Assembly: GCA_022829145.1 (NCBI GenBank)
Contig: CM040741.1
Location: 38,982,534 to 39,046,533 of the forward strand
Direction of reading: 5' to 3'
DNA from: Albula goreensis
Taxonomy: Eukaryota; Chordata; Actinopteri; Albuliformes; Albulidae
DNA: 64,000 bases
Shown: piece by piece, positions 13,701 to 28,906 of the stretch
Position numbering within the stretch: position 1 is the stretch's first letter
Layout of the letters: the number at the start of each line of letters is the position of its first letter
The notes under the pieces: generated by a model
What the model saw: only the letters and a program-made list of their open reading frames with translations
The model's database searches: none
Told to the model about the DNA's origin: nothing
Program-made: the position numbers and the translations under genes

Positions 13701-16700
13701 AATATGGTTTTAAGTGTTCCTCCGATGGGAACAGCAGCTAGAAGAACACAATTATATTCTGTTTGCTTTTAAAATGTCTGATTGGTTATTCTTTCATATT
13801 AGGTGATTCTTATTCATTATGATGAATAAGATAAAATGCATTTTGGGAACTGACTAAATAAGAGGGGTAAACATATTGGTTTTCCCAAAAGAATCTTAAG
13901 AAGCTATTGCCACAAGCAGTGATGTGTGGTAAGGGTAGGCAGGGTAGGCAGTGCCTCACCCAAGCTAAAATGAAATGTTGAAATTACATGATAGTTGTAT
14001 CTATTGATCATTTATTCATATTCATAATTCATAATTTAATAATTTTTTATTTATTTTATTTTACATTTTCATTATTCATAATTTGTCTCAGGATTACTCA
14101 TACTCCAGTATAACTAGTCTGAATAGCTGTTTTAAAATTATAGTATATACCTTTTGCCACAGCTTGCTCCTAAAAACTATCGTTCCTGAATGCTGAATGA
14201 GGTAGAGGCTATCTCTGCCCTGCCTCAGGCCTACAGTCTATGGCTCGTCCATGTCACGTGACATCCACTCATTCCCCGGCTAGTTGTGCACCTGTTCCAG
14301 ACATGAGAGTGTATGACCATCTGCTACGAGTTGCTGTGAGTAAGCTAACTGGTTAGCTTGTTACATGTCATGTAGCAATGGCTATCAGGTTTTAAAGACC
14401 AGTAGCATGTATTAAAAGGACATATGGACGCCATGTGGATATTATCTACAGTTTTCAAGACTTTTTTTCTGCCTACCCAGGCAAAGATTTCACAGCATGG
14501 TACTGGTTACAAGGCGTTTGCCTGCATTTGCTACCAATATGTCAATATAGCAACTGGAAATCTAGCCTGATTAGATGAGAATGTATAAATAAAGCTAACC
14601 ATCCAATATATCACTCTGTGATGCTTGGTACATTGACTAAAACCACTAAAGTTAAAAACGTAATAACTTATTTCAGCTTTATGAAACCAGAGCTGCCAGG
14701 TATCAGAATGCATTTTCTACCTGAAATAATGTTCACAGTGTTCTCAAACCCCTCTGCTGATGTCACTCTTAATGAAAAGTGCCTTCGGAAATGAAACGTG
14801 ATAAAAATTTTGATATTTGATCATTCATTATTTTGCAGTAGCCTACCTCAGATGAAATAATATCTTCACACCTTCAAGTATGATAAATAGGTGCAATTCA
14901 CAAAAGATTTAGTGCAATCCATAACTCAGATTGGTCTACCTTTAAATCATCACCACATGACTTATATTTTGCATAACGGTAAAAAAAAACCTGTCAAAAA
15001 AAATTCTTCTGACTAATTCTAACATGGTGATGCAATTAAGGAGTTTTGTGGGCCATAACAGGACTCAAAAGGGGTTACACACTCATCAAGGAGTGAGCTA
15101 AATGAAGGGCTACAGGAGCTATAGGTACTTATCAGAGTGCAGCTGAGATTGAATGGGGCTTATGCTAATGTGCTGGGAATGACAGGCAAAGTACCAGAGA
15201 GCAGTTGTGTATTGTCAGAATAATACGCAAGAAAAGACGACTCCATAATTTTAAGGTGCGCTCACCTGAGATTGAAGCTCACCTGCTGTGCTGGCGGCTC
15301 ACCTGAGAGTGAAGGTGTGCTGTGGGGCGCTGGACTGAACAGACTGGGGGCTGGATTCGGGTGACAGGTCAGCGTAGACAGAGATGGCAGGACCCTCGAG
15401 GACCACGGTCACTCGCCGAGGCAAGAGCTCTGGGCTCTCCGCCACAAAGGTGACGGAGAGCAGCTGGCCGTAGCTGAGCAGCTGGTTTCCCAAAAATTTC
15501 TCTGCGAGTAGAGGGGAAGGGCATGAGACGCAATTATTTCAGTCTGAATATCCCGTCTTCCTCAAGGGGAAGAGTGACGTTGTGTCTGGATCAGTTCGTC
15601 CTCACAAGACTATTAAAAAACTGCAGCCAATGAATACTGACCACAGTACTATGGGGGAACTTTAAAACCCCACTGAGATCAAGAGACCATGTTATTTACT
15701 TCCCTGATAATCTCCTGGGGCAGTTTAATTGCCAGAATTCTACTTTAGCCCACCATAGCATGTGGGTGCTGTAAGCCCATGTTGGATGCATGGCTTTAAA
15801 TAATACAGGACCAACAACTACAAAAAAATCAAATTTCCATTTAATTGCTGCAGAATTTCTCTGGAGCCATCCCACTAGTCGAACGCATTAATGAATGTTT
15901 CGCCTCATGCTTGCGTATGACTCCACCACTAGACTGTGAATTCTGAAGTGTCTATTTGCCTTACTTCACATTCTATAACATGCGTTTTATGGCTCCCCTT
16001 TCCTGTAAGTATTGTACGACCGCATTTCTTGACAAGAGGAGGAAAGAAACAAGAGAAAAAGAGACATTGCGCCCTGTGCTGTTTTCCGTTCTGCGGCGCA
16101 GTTGTACTGTGATCATTACAGTCCCCAGCATTTGCGCGATCCAACTGTGAAAACAGAATATTTTCTGAAAATGAATTCACTCCATACTGTGATGTGCTGC
16201 CGTCTGGTTCATCTCACGCCCCTTATGACTCATTGAAACTGCTGGGTGTCACGCACACTGTGACCGGATCCAGCATATGTATGGTAATTAGCATGCACTT
16301 TTTTCCTTGATTTCATGTAAATGGTTGGGGGGGCACTTCCTATCTCTGTGCCGCAGAGCCACCCCGCTTATGGCAATGTCTTTGCACACCTCTTTGTCAT
16401 CGCACAGAGGGAAACCTCGACCTTTGCATACATTTTTAAGCCATGAGCCCAGCATGCGGTTGCATTTTTTGAAGTATGCAGGAGCTTGTGATCAGCACTG
16501 ATTAATTAGATTAAAATTACCCCCCAAATTAGCTGCATAAGGTCAATGTGATTAACCTATTCCAGCTCTGCACAAAGCCACATGCGATCGACCAATTTCA
16601 GCTGCCAGTCTCAACGTGGAAGGGATCAGTATGGGCAGGACGATGGCAGAGCAGTAGCTAAGAACTAGCTATGGACTCAAAACCTGGGTTGTACTTTTTC

Positions 16701-19700
16701 CTTGAATTACCTCTATAAATATTAAATGGTATAAATACATTCATAACATATGACACTGTGAGGAGCACTTCTCTCTCTGTTTCCATTGCTGAATAATGCT
16801 AAGGCATGCTGTAAGTTGTGATGTTAGGGGTTGGCCTCGATTTTGAGGAGCCGCATCTGCCAGAGGGCTCCCCAGCGGCTACCTCTATCCCCAGGCAGGC
16901 TCTCACGGAGTGATGGAGCTCCGTAGCCGTGGCGATGGTGTAACTTCAGACGTATCTGCCGCTTGGGTAATGTATAATCAGGGCTTTATCATGGCCTCGC
17001 AGTGTCTGCCGTGGTAGAGGTTGAAGTTGGAGGCAACTGAAGGCGCCGCCGTCCTTGATACCGACTTTGGCTAGTTCCTTCAGTCTCCCTCTCGCTCTGT
17101 CTCTCTCTCTGGCTTGTCAGAGGTTTCTGCTTTTGATGTTGGTTTCCCTCAGCTTTTTGGGCTGTGAAACTTGAAGGCTGCACTCAGGCCAACAGCCACT
17201 GTGTGTTTTCTTGCCTGATTTGCCTCTTGAATAACTTCTGCTAAAACCAAAACACAGGATTTTTACCGCTTAATTGTGGTTTTCCATGTGGGCTGGAGCA
17301 CTTCTCTGTGAGGTGTGCAGTCTTTCGGTAGGAACATGCAATCCTGACACTGTGCCTCTACATTTGCCCCGTTTTGGTTTTTTTTTTTTTCCTGAAACCC
17401 TGGAATCTGATACCTTTCAACTCTCATCTCCATGTGTCTCTCAGATGAGTTTCCCTCACTTTCATACACACACACACACACTCACACATCTCAATCGCCA
17501 TGCCAACTGTGACAATCTGTGCAGCTGACAGACTCTCACAGAGTGTAACTCAAAGGCTCTGTTTGCCTAGCACTTCTCACCTTATTTATGATGGCACAAT
17601 CAACAGGGAATCACAAGTGTGTTACTTCTTTCAACTGCAGGCCCAACTGTAATTAGTGACTATCACTGCAATAACCAATGGCTTACTCTCACTAATTTAG
17701 AGCAAGGATATTCCATAGGCACTGCACTGTCGGCCGATATTTCCGAAGCAATAAGAAACATGCCTGCATGCTGCGTTTTACTTCTGTTCCTTTCTTGAAG
17801 ACACCGACTGATCTAATTCCCTTTTAAATGGTAAGCATTACCGGGGAGAAATAAGAATAGACGAAAAATGGTTTAACAAGAATAACCAAAATTGCTTTTC
17901 CCGCGTTGTTCTCCGTGGCGTTGTCAGTCAGAATTATTCCTTTCTGTAAAAAAAAAAAGGCTACGGATTACAGTAAAAATGGAAATTTAAAAAAATAAAT
18001 GTTGCAGTCTAATCTTTAAAGTGACTGTGCGAACGTAAAAGAGGAGAGGGGAGAGAAAATGAGATCATTAAGCTTGGTACCGGAGCAATAGATCTCGGCA
18101 ATTTACTATGTAACAAACAACACAAACAAGAGCTGGGAGAGAGTGATAAGAGCACACAATGAGGCACAGTGAGAGATGAGCACCAGTCAGTGGTTGGTGG
18201 CCAGCTCAGACACAACTGATTGATGAACCTCAAAAAAACATAAATTGAAGAGAGAAAAAAATCTCTAATACTTCTCCCCAGGTTCACAGAAGCTTAAAGC
18301 TCCATTCTGCCATCTCTTACGAGCACCTTGGAGAAGCGAGCAAATTTCACGGGCCTGGCGATCAAAACTCGAAATTTGACCACCGCAAAAGAGCTTTCTC
18401 CCCATGAGCCGATCCTCTCATCGTACTTTGCCCTCTCAGCAGTCAGTTCAGTTTTTGGACATCTGCCTGCCCTAGCGTAACCCTGGGTGCTCCTGCTGTC
18501 TGTTTCTCTACTCTCTTCAACCCACACAAAGAGTTTCGCTGTTTCTGTTTGTGTTTTAGGCCAGGTCCAGGGGGAGGATGTTTTTCTTTGCCTTATGACA
18601 TTTGGGATGCAGGACAGGTGACCTATTCTAGAGGGCTTACTTAATATGAGACAGAAATTAGGCCAAATTACATTGGGCCAGGGTAGGGGGGGGGAGGGGG
18701 TAGAGGTACGGCTGTTCCCTCGGGTGTTTTAACTTGTAAAGGAAACAAGAGCAACAGGCCAGAGGGATATACGCGAACAGAAACCATAGTCATGAATACA
18801 CATATTATATGGTGTTGAGCCTGAACATGAGACTTACTCATAAAAGACTTGAGGCTTATTTTGCATGCAAAATACTGGTAAGCCTTTATGCAGATTAGTA
18901 TAAAGAAAAATCACACTCCAAACATGCACAAATATCATCCACTGGATCACGTAACACTGTCCTTGGGCATGGAGCAATATTTGATGAATAACATTTTAAA
19001 GCATTAAATTAATGTTTATTTGTTTCCTGCACAACTATGGCTCAGAATTAAGCTGTCACAGATAAGAGCGTACATGGAATGACAATAGCCATGCAAAAGC
19101 ACAAGAAAGACTCTTCTTCGTGTATAAGTGAAAGCATTTTAAAGAGGACAACATACTGTGCTCATATTGCTAGACAAAAGTTTTGCACAGAGAGTGCTGA
19201 CCTTCAGCATTAAATTCTGGGGTGGCACTCTACGTTCAGGACAGAGGCAAACATAACAGAATAGTTAATATTGGCTGCAAATCTGGAACACACCATTTCA
19301 AAATATCATATCTTTGTCTGAGCAGTATATTGCCAGCTTTGCTAGAAAAATAGTTGTTGATCCCCCGTACCCCTTTCATTTCGAATATGGGAACCGGCCC
19401 TCTGGCTGTTGTCATTTTTTCGAGTGAGAATGAAAAAGCAGTCGTTCATTATTCATACCGAAAATCATTTCAGCTTAATAAATTAACCAAAATGAGAACC
19501 TCTTTTAAATCCTTTTCTGTTTATTTCTTTAATACTTATGTAAATTGACAGATTTTATATTCATACACAATTTGTAATGGCTTAACTCAAATTATGCAGT
19601 TTAATTGCAACCATTTGTTTGTTTTAGAACCTCTAGTTTAATGGAACCTTTTTCATATATGCAAATATATATTATTGTGTAACATGTATTTTGCTTGTGG

Positions 19701-22700
19701 ATGTATGATATTTTCCAGCTCTTACTAGTATGTACATGGCAAATTAGGAGCAAAGCAAATTAAGGATCAATTCATTTCTTTTACAATTGCTATAGTCAAA
19801 GTTACAACAGTGCTTTTGGTAGGCTTGCAGTTTCAGAAAAAATGTTATGTTTGTGATGTTCAAAAAATAACTTTAAATTTCAGTGAATGTATCCCATTGG
19901 CTCGTGCGAGATTAGACTTGTGCCAGTTTGGTGAACACATAATTGTTTTCTTATCATTGGAGGGTATGTTGGACACTTTTACTTAGTTTTGCTTGTATCA
20001 CAGTCACTGCAGCTGTTTTGGCCTCACCTGGGGCTTTGTAGAAGCCAATGTCATCCTCACTGTAGGGCAACAGATATACCTCCCCCTCTTTCCAGATCAA
20101 GGGGAACTCCAGTCCACCAGAGAAATCCCCCATCCAGCCATCTGGGTCTAGGCACATAAATAACAGAAATAAGAGCAATATTTCTTCTCTCCTCTTCGCC
20201 GTTTATCATCTTCAATGTTTCGCAGCAGCTAAGCCCATATATTTCTCTGGATATATCAGCACCCATGAGAGTACTCTGAGCTCCGGGGCAAAGTACAAAT
20301 TAGGACGGGACCTTTCGACACGAGCCAGTCAACCAGAAACCAAAAGCAGCATTTTACAAACGTAGGCCAAGCAGGATACTGGAAAGAGCAGGGGTGAGGG
20401 TGGGCAGAAGACACAGGAGCCATGACTTTGAGCCCCGATTATCTTTATTGCGGAGCGGGATTACCTGCTTCACTGATTACCTTCCACAAAGTCCGAAACA
20501 ATGCTGACTGCTGAGTGGCGGGTGGAGGACGTGCAGGCAACGGAGTGCCCAAAGCAGAAGCAGCTCTCGCAGCCAATGGTGTTGTCTGACGCCAGGTTGA
20601 ATGAGCCAGGCTTACACCTGCAACATTGAGAGAAGGGTCACAGGCCTGGTGACCTCTGTCTGCTGATATCCCACACTGAGAGCCATTCAGCCTACAGAAA
20701 ATGACAGAATAGTCATTATAGCAGATAGTTGGCCTGTTTTTGAATACATGAAAGTTACGTTTACACTGTTTGTCTAATGTGTGCATGTGGCAGATGAAGC
20801 TGTAAACAGCGTTAAAAAGCAGGAGTTCGATCATCTGAAATGCAATTTCTCGCTAAACTAAAAACTGTTTTGTTTACTTTCACTCAGATTTCTATCCCAA
20901 GTCCCACTTCACACATATCTACACATTTAGCACAGTTTTCAGAATAATGTGTGTTGTGTTCACATGGCAAGCATTTTTTTCCAATGTTCAGTAATCACTG
21001 TCAATTGTGTTCATTTGCATTGCACCCGTGTATAGTGTTTTACATTCAGCTGCTACAATGTCATCATGAATATTTTCACATTGTTTGTAGAAAACATTTT
21101 ATTCTTCTTAAGTACTGTTACTTGTTTATTGCTATACACCAATATGGCCTTTGATTTTTTTTTTTAAATATATTAGCAAACATATAAATGTGATTATTAT
21201 AACTTTTCTGAATCATTTACTTATATCTTTGAAACGATATCACATTTTCCATACATTTTCTGAAACGGTCACATTTTGTCAAAACTAAGCATGAACCGTA
21301 ACACCGTTAACCATGCTGCCTCAAGTAAATATTTTGCAAAATGATACATTTCTATTAAAACCATATATCAACGTTGAACGTTTGCATCAAATTGACAAAA
21401 ATATGAATCTTAATATGCATGAGAAAACCTGAAACCCAACTGAACTGATATGCACAACATAGAACGGCGGTGGCATCCTTACGACAGTATACGACAATCT
21501 TTAAAATAACATTATAATTTCAAAATAGTGTAAACATTTCTACAAATACTATTAAGTATGTAAAGTGAGACCACAGGACCTCATTTATAGAGCAAGTGAT
21601 TCTTTCTGGATAAGCAACAGGGGAGTATTTCCTGGCATGATAGAATCAGCTTATATATGTTTGTACACTTTTGGTGCACGACTTTAGCATTTTGAGTGTT
21701 AGTGCTTTCCATGTGATTACAAGAATGATTAAATTATTGTGATAGCGTTGAGTTAAATTTGGTGGACTGTGATTTTGAATCACAACCAGAGAGAGAGGCA
21801 GAACGTGTGCTTGCATTTTTATAGAAATGGTATCAGGGTTGGGTTTGGGGTTTTGAAACTGTGTAAACAATTAAAAAATAATACAAATCTACACGCATTA
21901 CCTTGTTATGCAAAACTTCTTCACAAACAACTTGCAAAATGAATCACTCAATTGTTTACACATGTGCCTCATTTCTCACAACTACAAAAACAAAAAGTTA
22001 ATCATTATCATACCACTTTCATATAAACATTTTACTCACATTTTCTCCCCTCAAAATAAAAAATGTATTTTTTAATGTCTCTATCCAATTTAAACAAAAC
22101 GCGGTTCATGATTAGACCATTACTGAATACAAATTTAATGCTGGTATGATGAGCAAGACGTTGGCCAGGATTCAATCAACATTCGACCTTAACATTTAAA
22201 TGCAAGACAAAATACTTAAAACAACAAATACAGTTTTTCATGAATGTTTACACACATTTTCTACACCTCTGCCTCTGTCTGACAACTATAATTGCAAAAC
22301 AATAAACCATATCTGAGAAAACTGTCAAATTGTAACACTGTTATAACCATAATTTTTCAAGGTCAAAAATTACATTTCGAACCAAATCATACATACAAGC
22401 CAACAAATGAATAGACACAATTAAATCCCAATTATACACTTCTGTAGTAAACAAAAGAAACTGTTATGAAAATAGTTACGTGCCAATAGACTTTTCAGTG
22501 ACAAAAAGAAACAAGAGAAAAAGAACGATGAGAGAAATACTATATAGTACTAGGAAGGGAAGTAAACAATAAAAATACTCCACTGCCTGAAGTAGAGGCA
22601 GATGGTTATGAGGTTTACAGCCATGCAACTTCCACCAACATGTAGAATAACACTTGAATGACAATATATGGGCTGCTTTGGTCTGCTTGCTCTCTCTGGT

Positions 22701-25700
22701 GGGATGGGACCACTGTGGAGAGTGCCTAGAATAGTCAGGAGATATGAATTATTGTATATAATACGTGGCATTGCCTTGAAGGTCTCCCAGGTTACTGTCA
22801 GTGGATACACAGAGAGTATGTCCCATATGATGGCCGGAAGTGTGTGCGTCCAATTGATAAATGGAGAGTGGCTGGTTTCCATGTGAACACAAGAGATTGC
22901 TAAAATAAGATTGTGCAAAATGAAAATTATTGTGTGAGGAGCTTTGGAGAAAGGTTAAATAAGACTTCAGTTCATTTGAAAACCAGCTAAATGAAGAAAT
23001 CTTTGTTTTTGCTCATGAACTTTAGGTTTTACTCATTGGGTTCATAGCACCAGTTCCAGTGTGTAAACAACTGAGAGAACTGTGCTACAGTGCACACAGG
23101 CCCACTCAAATATAAAAAGAACACACAAACAGTGAAATTGTTTTTCTTGTGTTTTTTTTTCTCTCGAATTACTGTACTGTCAGCAGAAGGCAATGTAAAA
23201 AAAAGGAAAAACAACACAACAACAGAAACAGGGGAAAAGAAAATGAAACAGGAGGAAAATAATATTCAGTACTGGGAGACATGTAAAAACCAAAAAAAAA
23301 AAATATTCAGGATCCCGTTTCTGCCTCCGAACAGGCTATAGACTTTCAACTACAAGCAAGCAAGTGTTCTCCCCGACAAAGCAGAGAAGAATATATCTTT
23401 TGATAAGACCTGGCATGACTCTGCTGGTACATTCCAACATGGAGTCAAAATATCCAGGAATAGGGGCGCAAAGTTGCTGAGGTCGTGTTCTGCTGCCATA
23501 CTGAGGAAAACTCCTCAGCTCAGTTTGGTAAAGGTGAATATGGAGGAGACACAGATATACAAAAGCTGGTACTCTCTAAACCAACTGACGACCAGAGCAA
23601 CCCAGAGGAAACTTACATTTGTCCCAAATGACAACAAAAATCTCTAGAAAGTCTACCAATCATGCACATTTCAAAACCATGTAGGAAAATTCCTCTTCCG
23701 TAGGATTCGAGGGTTAATATATTTGCGGAGAATAAGCAGTAAAACAGGATTGCTCAATCAATGTAGCATGATGAAAGCTACAATTATCCCAAACAACCAC
23801 TTTTGCTTTTCTTTGGTCCCTCTGACATTATTGGTTGTGATTGGATGATATGGCATCTGGAATGGGTTCAGAGTAGAAAGCAGATGGGCAACGCTGTTAT
23901 GACTGAGTATGAAATAGTGATGAAGAAAGCAATGCAGGCTTATGGCTGCGCATTCTTTGAGTTACCCAGCATGCTGGTCATGTAAAGTGGTTCAAACTGT
24001 GGCTCTACCTGATCCCAAGCCACCTTTATGCTCCACCTCTGGTAGCTCAGGGCAAATCTCATTAGGAATGTACTTCCTCTTTCTCTCCCCTCTCTATGCC
24101 CCTACATTGTTGTCCAACAGTCCATGGCCTCGTTTTTTCATTCTAAAGCTCTAATGGACAATTGCAAAGTAAAAAAATACTTTGGTTTGGACAAGTGAGG
24201 TGCAAATAAGGACAGCTGGCAATTGCAGTTGAGTTTAGGAGATATGTGTGAAGTGTTGAACTGAAATTGCAATATGAGAGAACACACTCAAAATGTGGGC
24301 TTGGTGTTTTACAGATTAAGTCATGTTGCTTATATAATTGCTTCACCTTTTGATTACTGTCCACAGCTTTATGTCCATAGCTCTAACTAAAACACAGTTT
24401 CAAATTAGCGTAAACCATTAATGTAACAAGTTAGTCAACATGTTGCCGTAAACTCATTTACAATTTTATCAGACATATAGTGACAGTAGTGTTTGGCTGA
24501 GCATATCAGATATTACAGCAATCAAGAAATTCGTATTAAACTGATTTTTTTTTATCTATGACAAGCTGGATGTGTACTCATAGATTTATTCCGTTTGCAG
24601 TAGATGTCATTTTTCTCTCTGTTGGAATTATGGTTTATTTCCATTGTTACAATTTTCTCCAAATTTCAAACCCCCCAGTATAAGCCGGCCTTCTCACCGC
24701 AATGTCCTCGGAAAATGTATGATAGTGCAGACAAATACTTGTTCTCTCTCAAAGCCACCAGCCATCAACTGAGCTGTGAAGCGGGTCCACACTGAATGCG
24801 CAGGTGATGAATTAACACAGTCCTGTCCCCTGTTATCTATCCTCCCTCTGGGTTTCACTATGCTAAAACTCAGGGTACTAAATAGATGAGTCATCACCCA
24901 ATGTTTATTGCTTTGTTGAGAATATTAATGTTGAGGAACTGTTATATTTCTGTCCAAATTGCTTGCAAAAATGACATTTTTTTTTTCTTTTGCTCTCTTG
25001 TCGTATCTGTGATATATAAGGTGACAATACCATTTTTGGTCTATAACAGAATGTATTACTGCAATTGAAAGACCTTTTACAGTAAGAAAACATAAGAAGC
25101 AATTTAATGTTGGTGTTTTTCATTTGGTGTACCTTCCGTGCAGTTGGTTGGTAATACGAGATCATTACATAATGACTCTGTGGATTGTTTGAAGCAGGTA
25201 CTTGATTTTGATAAATGGTAAAATGTTTCTAAGAGATTTTTTTTTTTTCATTTTGCAAGAGGTTTTGAGTTCAGTGTTAACTTTGTTGGAGAACATCAAA
25301 TATCGTTTCAAGAAATGTGTAAACACTTGAGAAACACTAATAACAGGCTGAGAGAAAGTTAACAGCATAAAGCCATGTTGTTCGCTCAAGGGAGCCAGCG
25401 AACTATAGCGGGATGAGGAAAAACAACAATGACAGCGGCATATGGACATCCAGCTATCGGTGTAGCGAAGATGGGGGAGTAAACGACGGAAAGCACCTGT
25501 CACATGTGTGTCCTTCCACGTTGGCCTTGCAGGGACACCGTCCGTCCAGGGAGGAGCAGACACTCACGCTGCCGTAAGGGTGACACTCACACGGCCTGCA
25601 GACGACAATGACCCATCTCTCAGACCAGAGGTCAAACCTTTTGCCCAGGGGTCACTGTCCCCACCTATCCTTGGGAAGATGACCCAGCATGCCTGCAGCA

Positions 25701-28700
25701 TGCATGGTCTGAGCATGTGCGAAGCATGTCAGATGGGTCACTGGGTACCATTGGGACGCCCTCACAGAGCAACACATTAGGCTTTGTTGGACGCGCCTTC
25801 GATCCAAGGGAGGGGCGTCCTCTTTCAAGTCTTATGGACGCAATTTCTTTTCTTTTGCTCTCAAAACATACACATTTGACCACACTCATCGATTGACTGT
25901 ATTTTCACAGCGCTGTAATGCAGAATCAATGTTTTAATGGGAGCACCATAAAGAATAATTCAATTATCCGACACCCCCTTTATACTGTTCTGCTCCACTG
26001 GCTTGAGTAATTCACACTCCAGTTTAACTGGTTCCTGTACTGTGCATGTGTCCGTGCGTGCATGAGCAGGTATGTGTGCATGTGTGTGCGTTTGTGACTG
26101 CATGCATGAGACAGGAAGGCAGACATTATAATGCCTGTGTGTGTGCACATACCTGAGTGTGCAGAGTACTGAATGACACATTTACTATAATGCAATTCAT
26201 CCAGGAGACATTATGTTCTCATATGAATATTCATAGTTCATGCATTCACTTGGGAGATGCAAAATGCTTTGATTTTTTTTTTTTTCCTCCTCGAACGGAT
26301 CTCTGCCAAGCCTTCTGATTACGGAGACATGTGTAGCAGCACATGCCGAACAAAGGGAGCCTTGTAATTCATATGCAGTTCTACGCTGCCACTTTTCACT
26401 ACTACATTAAAAAGGAGGCTGGGTCATTGAGACCCGTAATGGATATCACATTAATAAATCACAGATGCTCGTCACTGTGAGTGATACAACACCATCCATG
26501 CCATGCGGAAGACACTGCCGCAAATGCTCCATTATGCCCGGGCAACCTAATAACGCTGCGCAGCGTAACTCAAATTATTTATAATCATGGCGTGCTCTCT
26601 GTGAAGGTGATAGATTGGTCTGCCCCTGATCTGATAATAACTTGGTTAATAATGGCCCCATTCCTGCTGCATGTGGGCAGACAGGCAGAAAGCTCTGCTT
26701 CTCCTCCAGCAGGCGTGGTGCTCTCACCTGCAGCCGGCGGGCCCCAGTGAGTGGAATCCGGGCTGGCAGTTGTCACATTTCTCCCCGGTTACACTCTGTC
26801 GGCAGTGACACGCTCCATCATTCCCACACTGCAGGCTTACCGACCCTGAATTGGGGGGTAGGAGGTAGGCGGTAGGGGTGGGGAGAGAACGGTTGGAGGC
26901 AGAAGGAAACATTTGTCAGTGAACATTGCAGTGAACAGTGATGCCAGGCCATCAAAAAACTACGATTATATTATACTATTACATCTTATAGTAGAACTAC
27001 AACTACCACAATTACAACTATCGCCTCCACTTCCTCAACAACAACAACATTACTCCTGTGACTACACCAACAAAACTAAAGCTGCAAGTGTACCTACTGC
27101 AATTATTACAGCATGTACTATTACAACAAAAAAAATCTACTACCACTAACACATAGTAAAAATACTACGAAGGTGGGGGGATCATAAAAGACAGCTAAAA
27201 GGGCTTACGGCCAGCAAAACTTCACAAGGATCAGACAGTCAAATGTACTGCAGACTAAGAAGCACTGTGAAATGTCTAGTTAGGCCTTTGATCAACATTA
27301 TTCACCCAAACTGCTTGTGTGAAGCATTTGGACATTAATCAATGTGTATGTCTAGACGCTGTAATACTGTAAGATGCTTGAAATTTATAGCACCTGGATT
27401 ATACTGCTGTTGGAAATGGGCACTGTGCATGGTTACAGCTCTGTATTGTAGAGATGTGCCAAACTTACTTTAGTTGTAGTTGTGTCATAGTCTGATTTGT
27501 GTCATTTGCAAGAATCTGAAGTGCAGAAAACATCGATTTCTAGCTGTGATATAGATTATGGTGGATACTTCCTGGAATACACAGAGCTGACAATTTCATT
27601 TACTTGTGTGAGAATCTGGGAATGTGTGAGATTTCACAGCTACCTAACTAGCAAGGTAACATTACCTTTAAATTTTTATTTTTCTTGTTTAAATTTTACA
27701 AACATTGCAAATAACAATAAACATTTTATGCATACAATTATGTTTTCGCCAAAGAATGATTCCCAACATCTTTCTGAAAAGCAATAAAATTGTTATATAT
27801 GAAAAACAAAATTTGGATGGATAGAACACATTTGCTAAACATAGCTAACTGACATAAAACCAATGGATGTTTAACTCCTTTTTTAGCTTATGCTTCTTGA
27901 GGCTCAAACCTTAACTCTACATGTTGACCACTCATTAAAATAATGATAGGGGAATTGCTGCCTATCTTTCAAATACTTAAGGAATCTCACTTTCCACCCC
28001 CTGCTTGCTATGTCTCACCCAATATTAACAATTTTATGGTATCACCTGATAGCATTGGGGAGCAAGATGAAAATTGGAATGTAGAGATGATTCCAAAGTA
28101 ATACAATACTGATGCCCTGTGCATCCATTTTTGTATTGATTCTATACAATATTATATGAGTAATAACCATACATTGATGATTATTTTGCAAGCTCGTTTC
28201 AATGCTTCAGATTAAAGAAAGGGTTTATGAAGAAGTGACAGTTTTATTTTGATTACTCTACATTAAGTCTATGCCAACACTGAATTTGATTCCCTTGGTC
28301 TGGTCCTACATAATTACTTCAAGGACTGGAGGCTTGTTACTGCTGCAGGGGGTCTTGTTTTTAACAAGCTATCAACTGCCAATAAAGTATGGAAGAGGAT
28401 ATCAGAGTTCCAAGAGCTGAGTGATGCTGGCTTGTTTTAATACAGTTAGGTAATTGAATGTTTTGATTTTAATCAAGCATGGGGTCTCACTTTATGTAAA
28501 GTCAAGAGTGTTAGATGAAGAGTGTGAACACCAATCACTGTGTTGGCAGAGCCTGCCACAGGTTATGATTCCCCCTCTGTATAACCACAGATCGGGTCCT
28601 GTGGTGCAAAGTGGAGGTGTGGTCCTAAGGAACTGGTGTTTGATGGGGGGGAGGGGCATGTGTACTTGCTCTCACCCAGGATGCTGCAGTTGCAGGGTAA

Positions 28701-28869
28701 ACATACATCCAAAGGGGAGCTGCGGTAGAATTCGTCCCGGCAGCGTTCGCAGTGTGGCCCGTCTGTGTTGTCCCTGCAGTTCATGCAGCGACCCCCACTG
28801 CCTGTACTGCGATACAGCTCTGCGTCGAAGACACACTCGTCTGAACGGCCACTGCAGTTACACACTGCA

Positions 28870-28906
<37 letters not shown>

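Larger units (their letters stand above)
7453..15302 (-). other. lamc3 intron 10
   Basis: 7,850 bp, mostly AT-rich. Holds facing TG and CA microsatellites (7611-7749), a GATA/TATC-like palindromic tract near 10770-10815, a degenerate CA-rich region near 12690-12802, and a possible DNA-transposon remnant at about 13918-14480. No exon or nested gene was seen. Confidence 0.85.

Noticed and set aside
22550-22918. 122-codon minus-strand open frame in intron 7
   Set aside because: No domain recognised; possibly transposon debris, but no transposase motif can be read.
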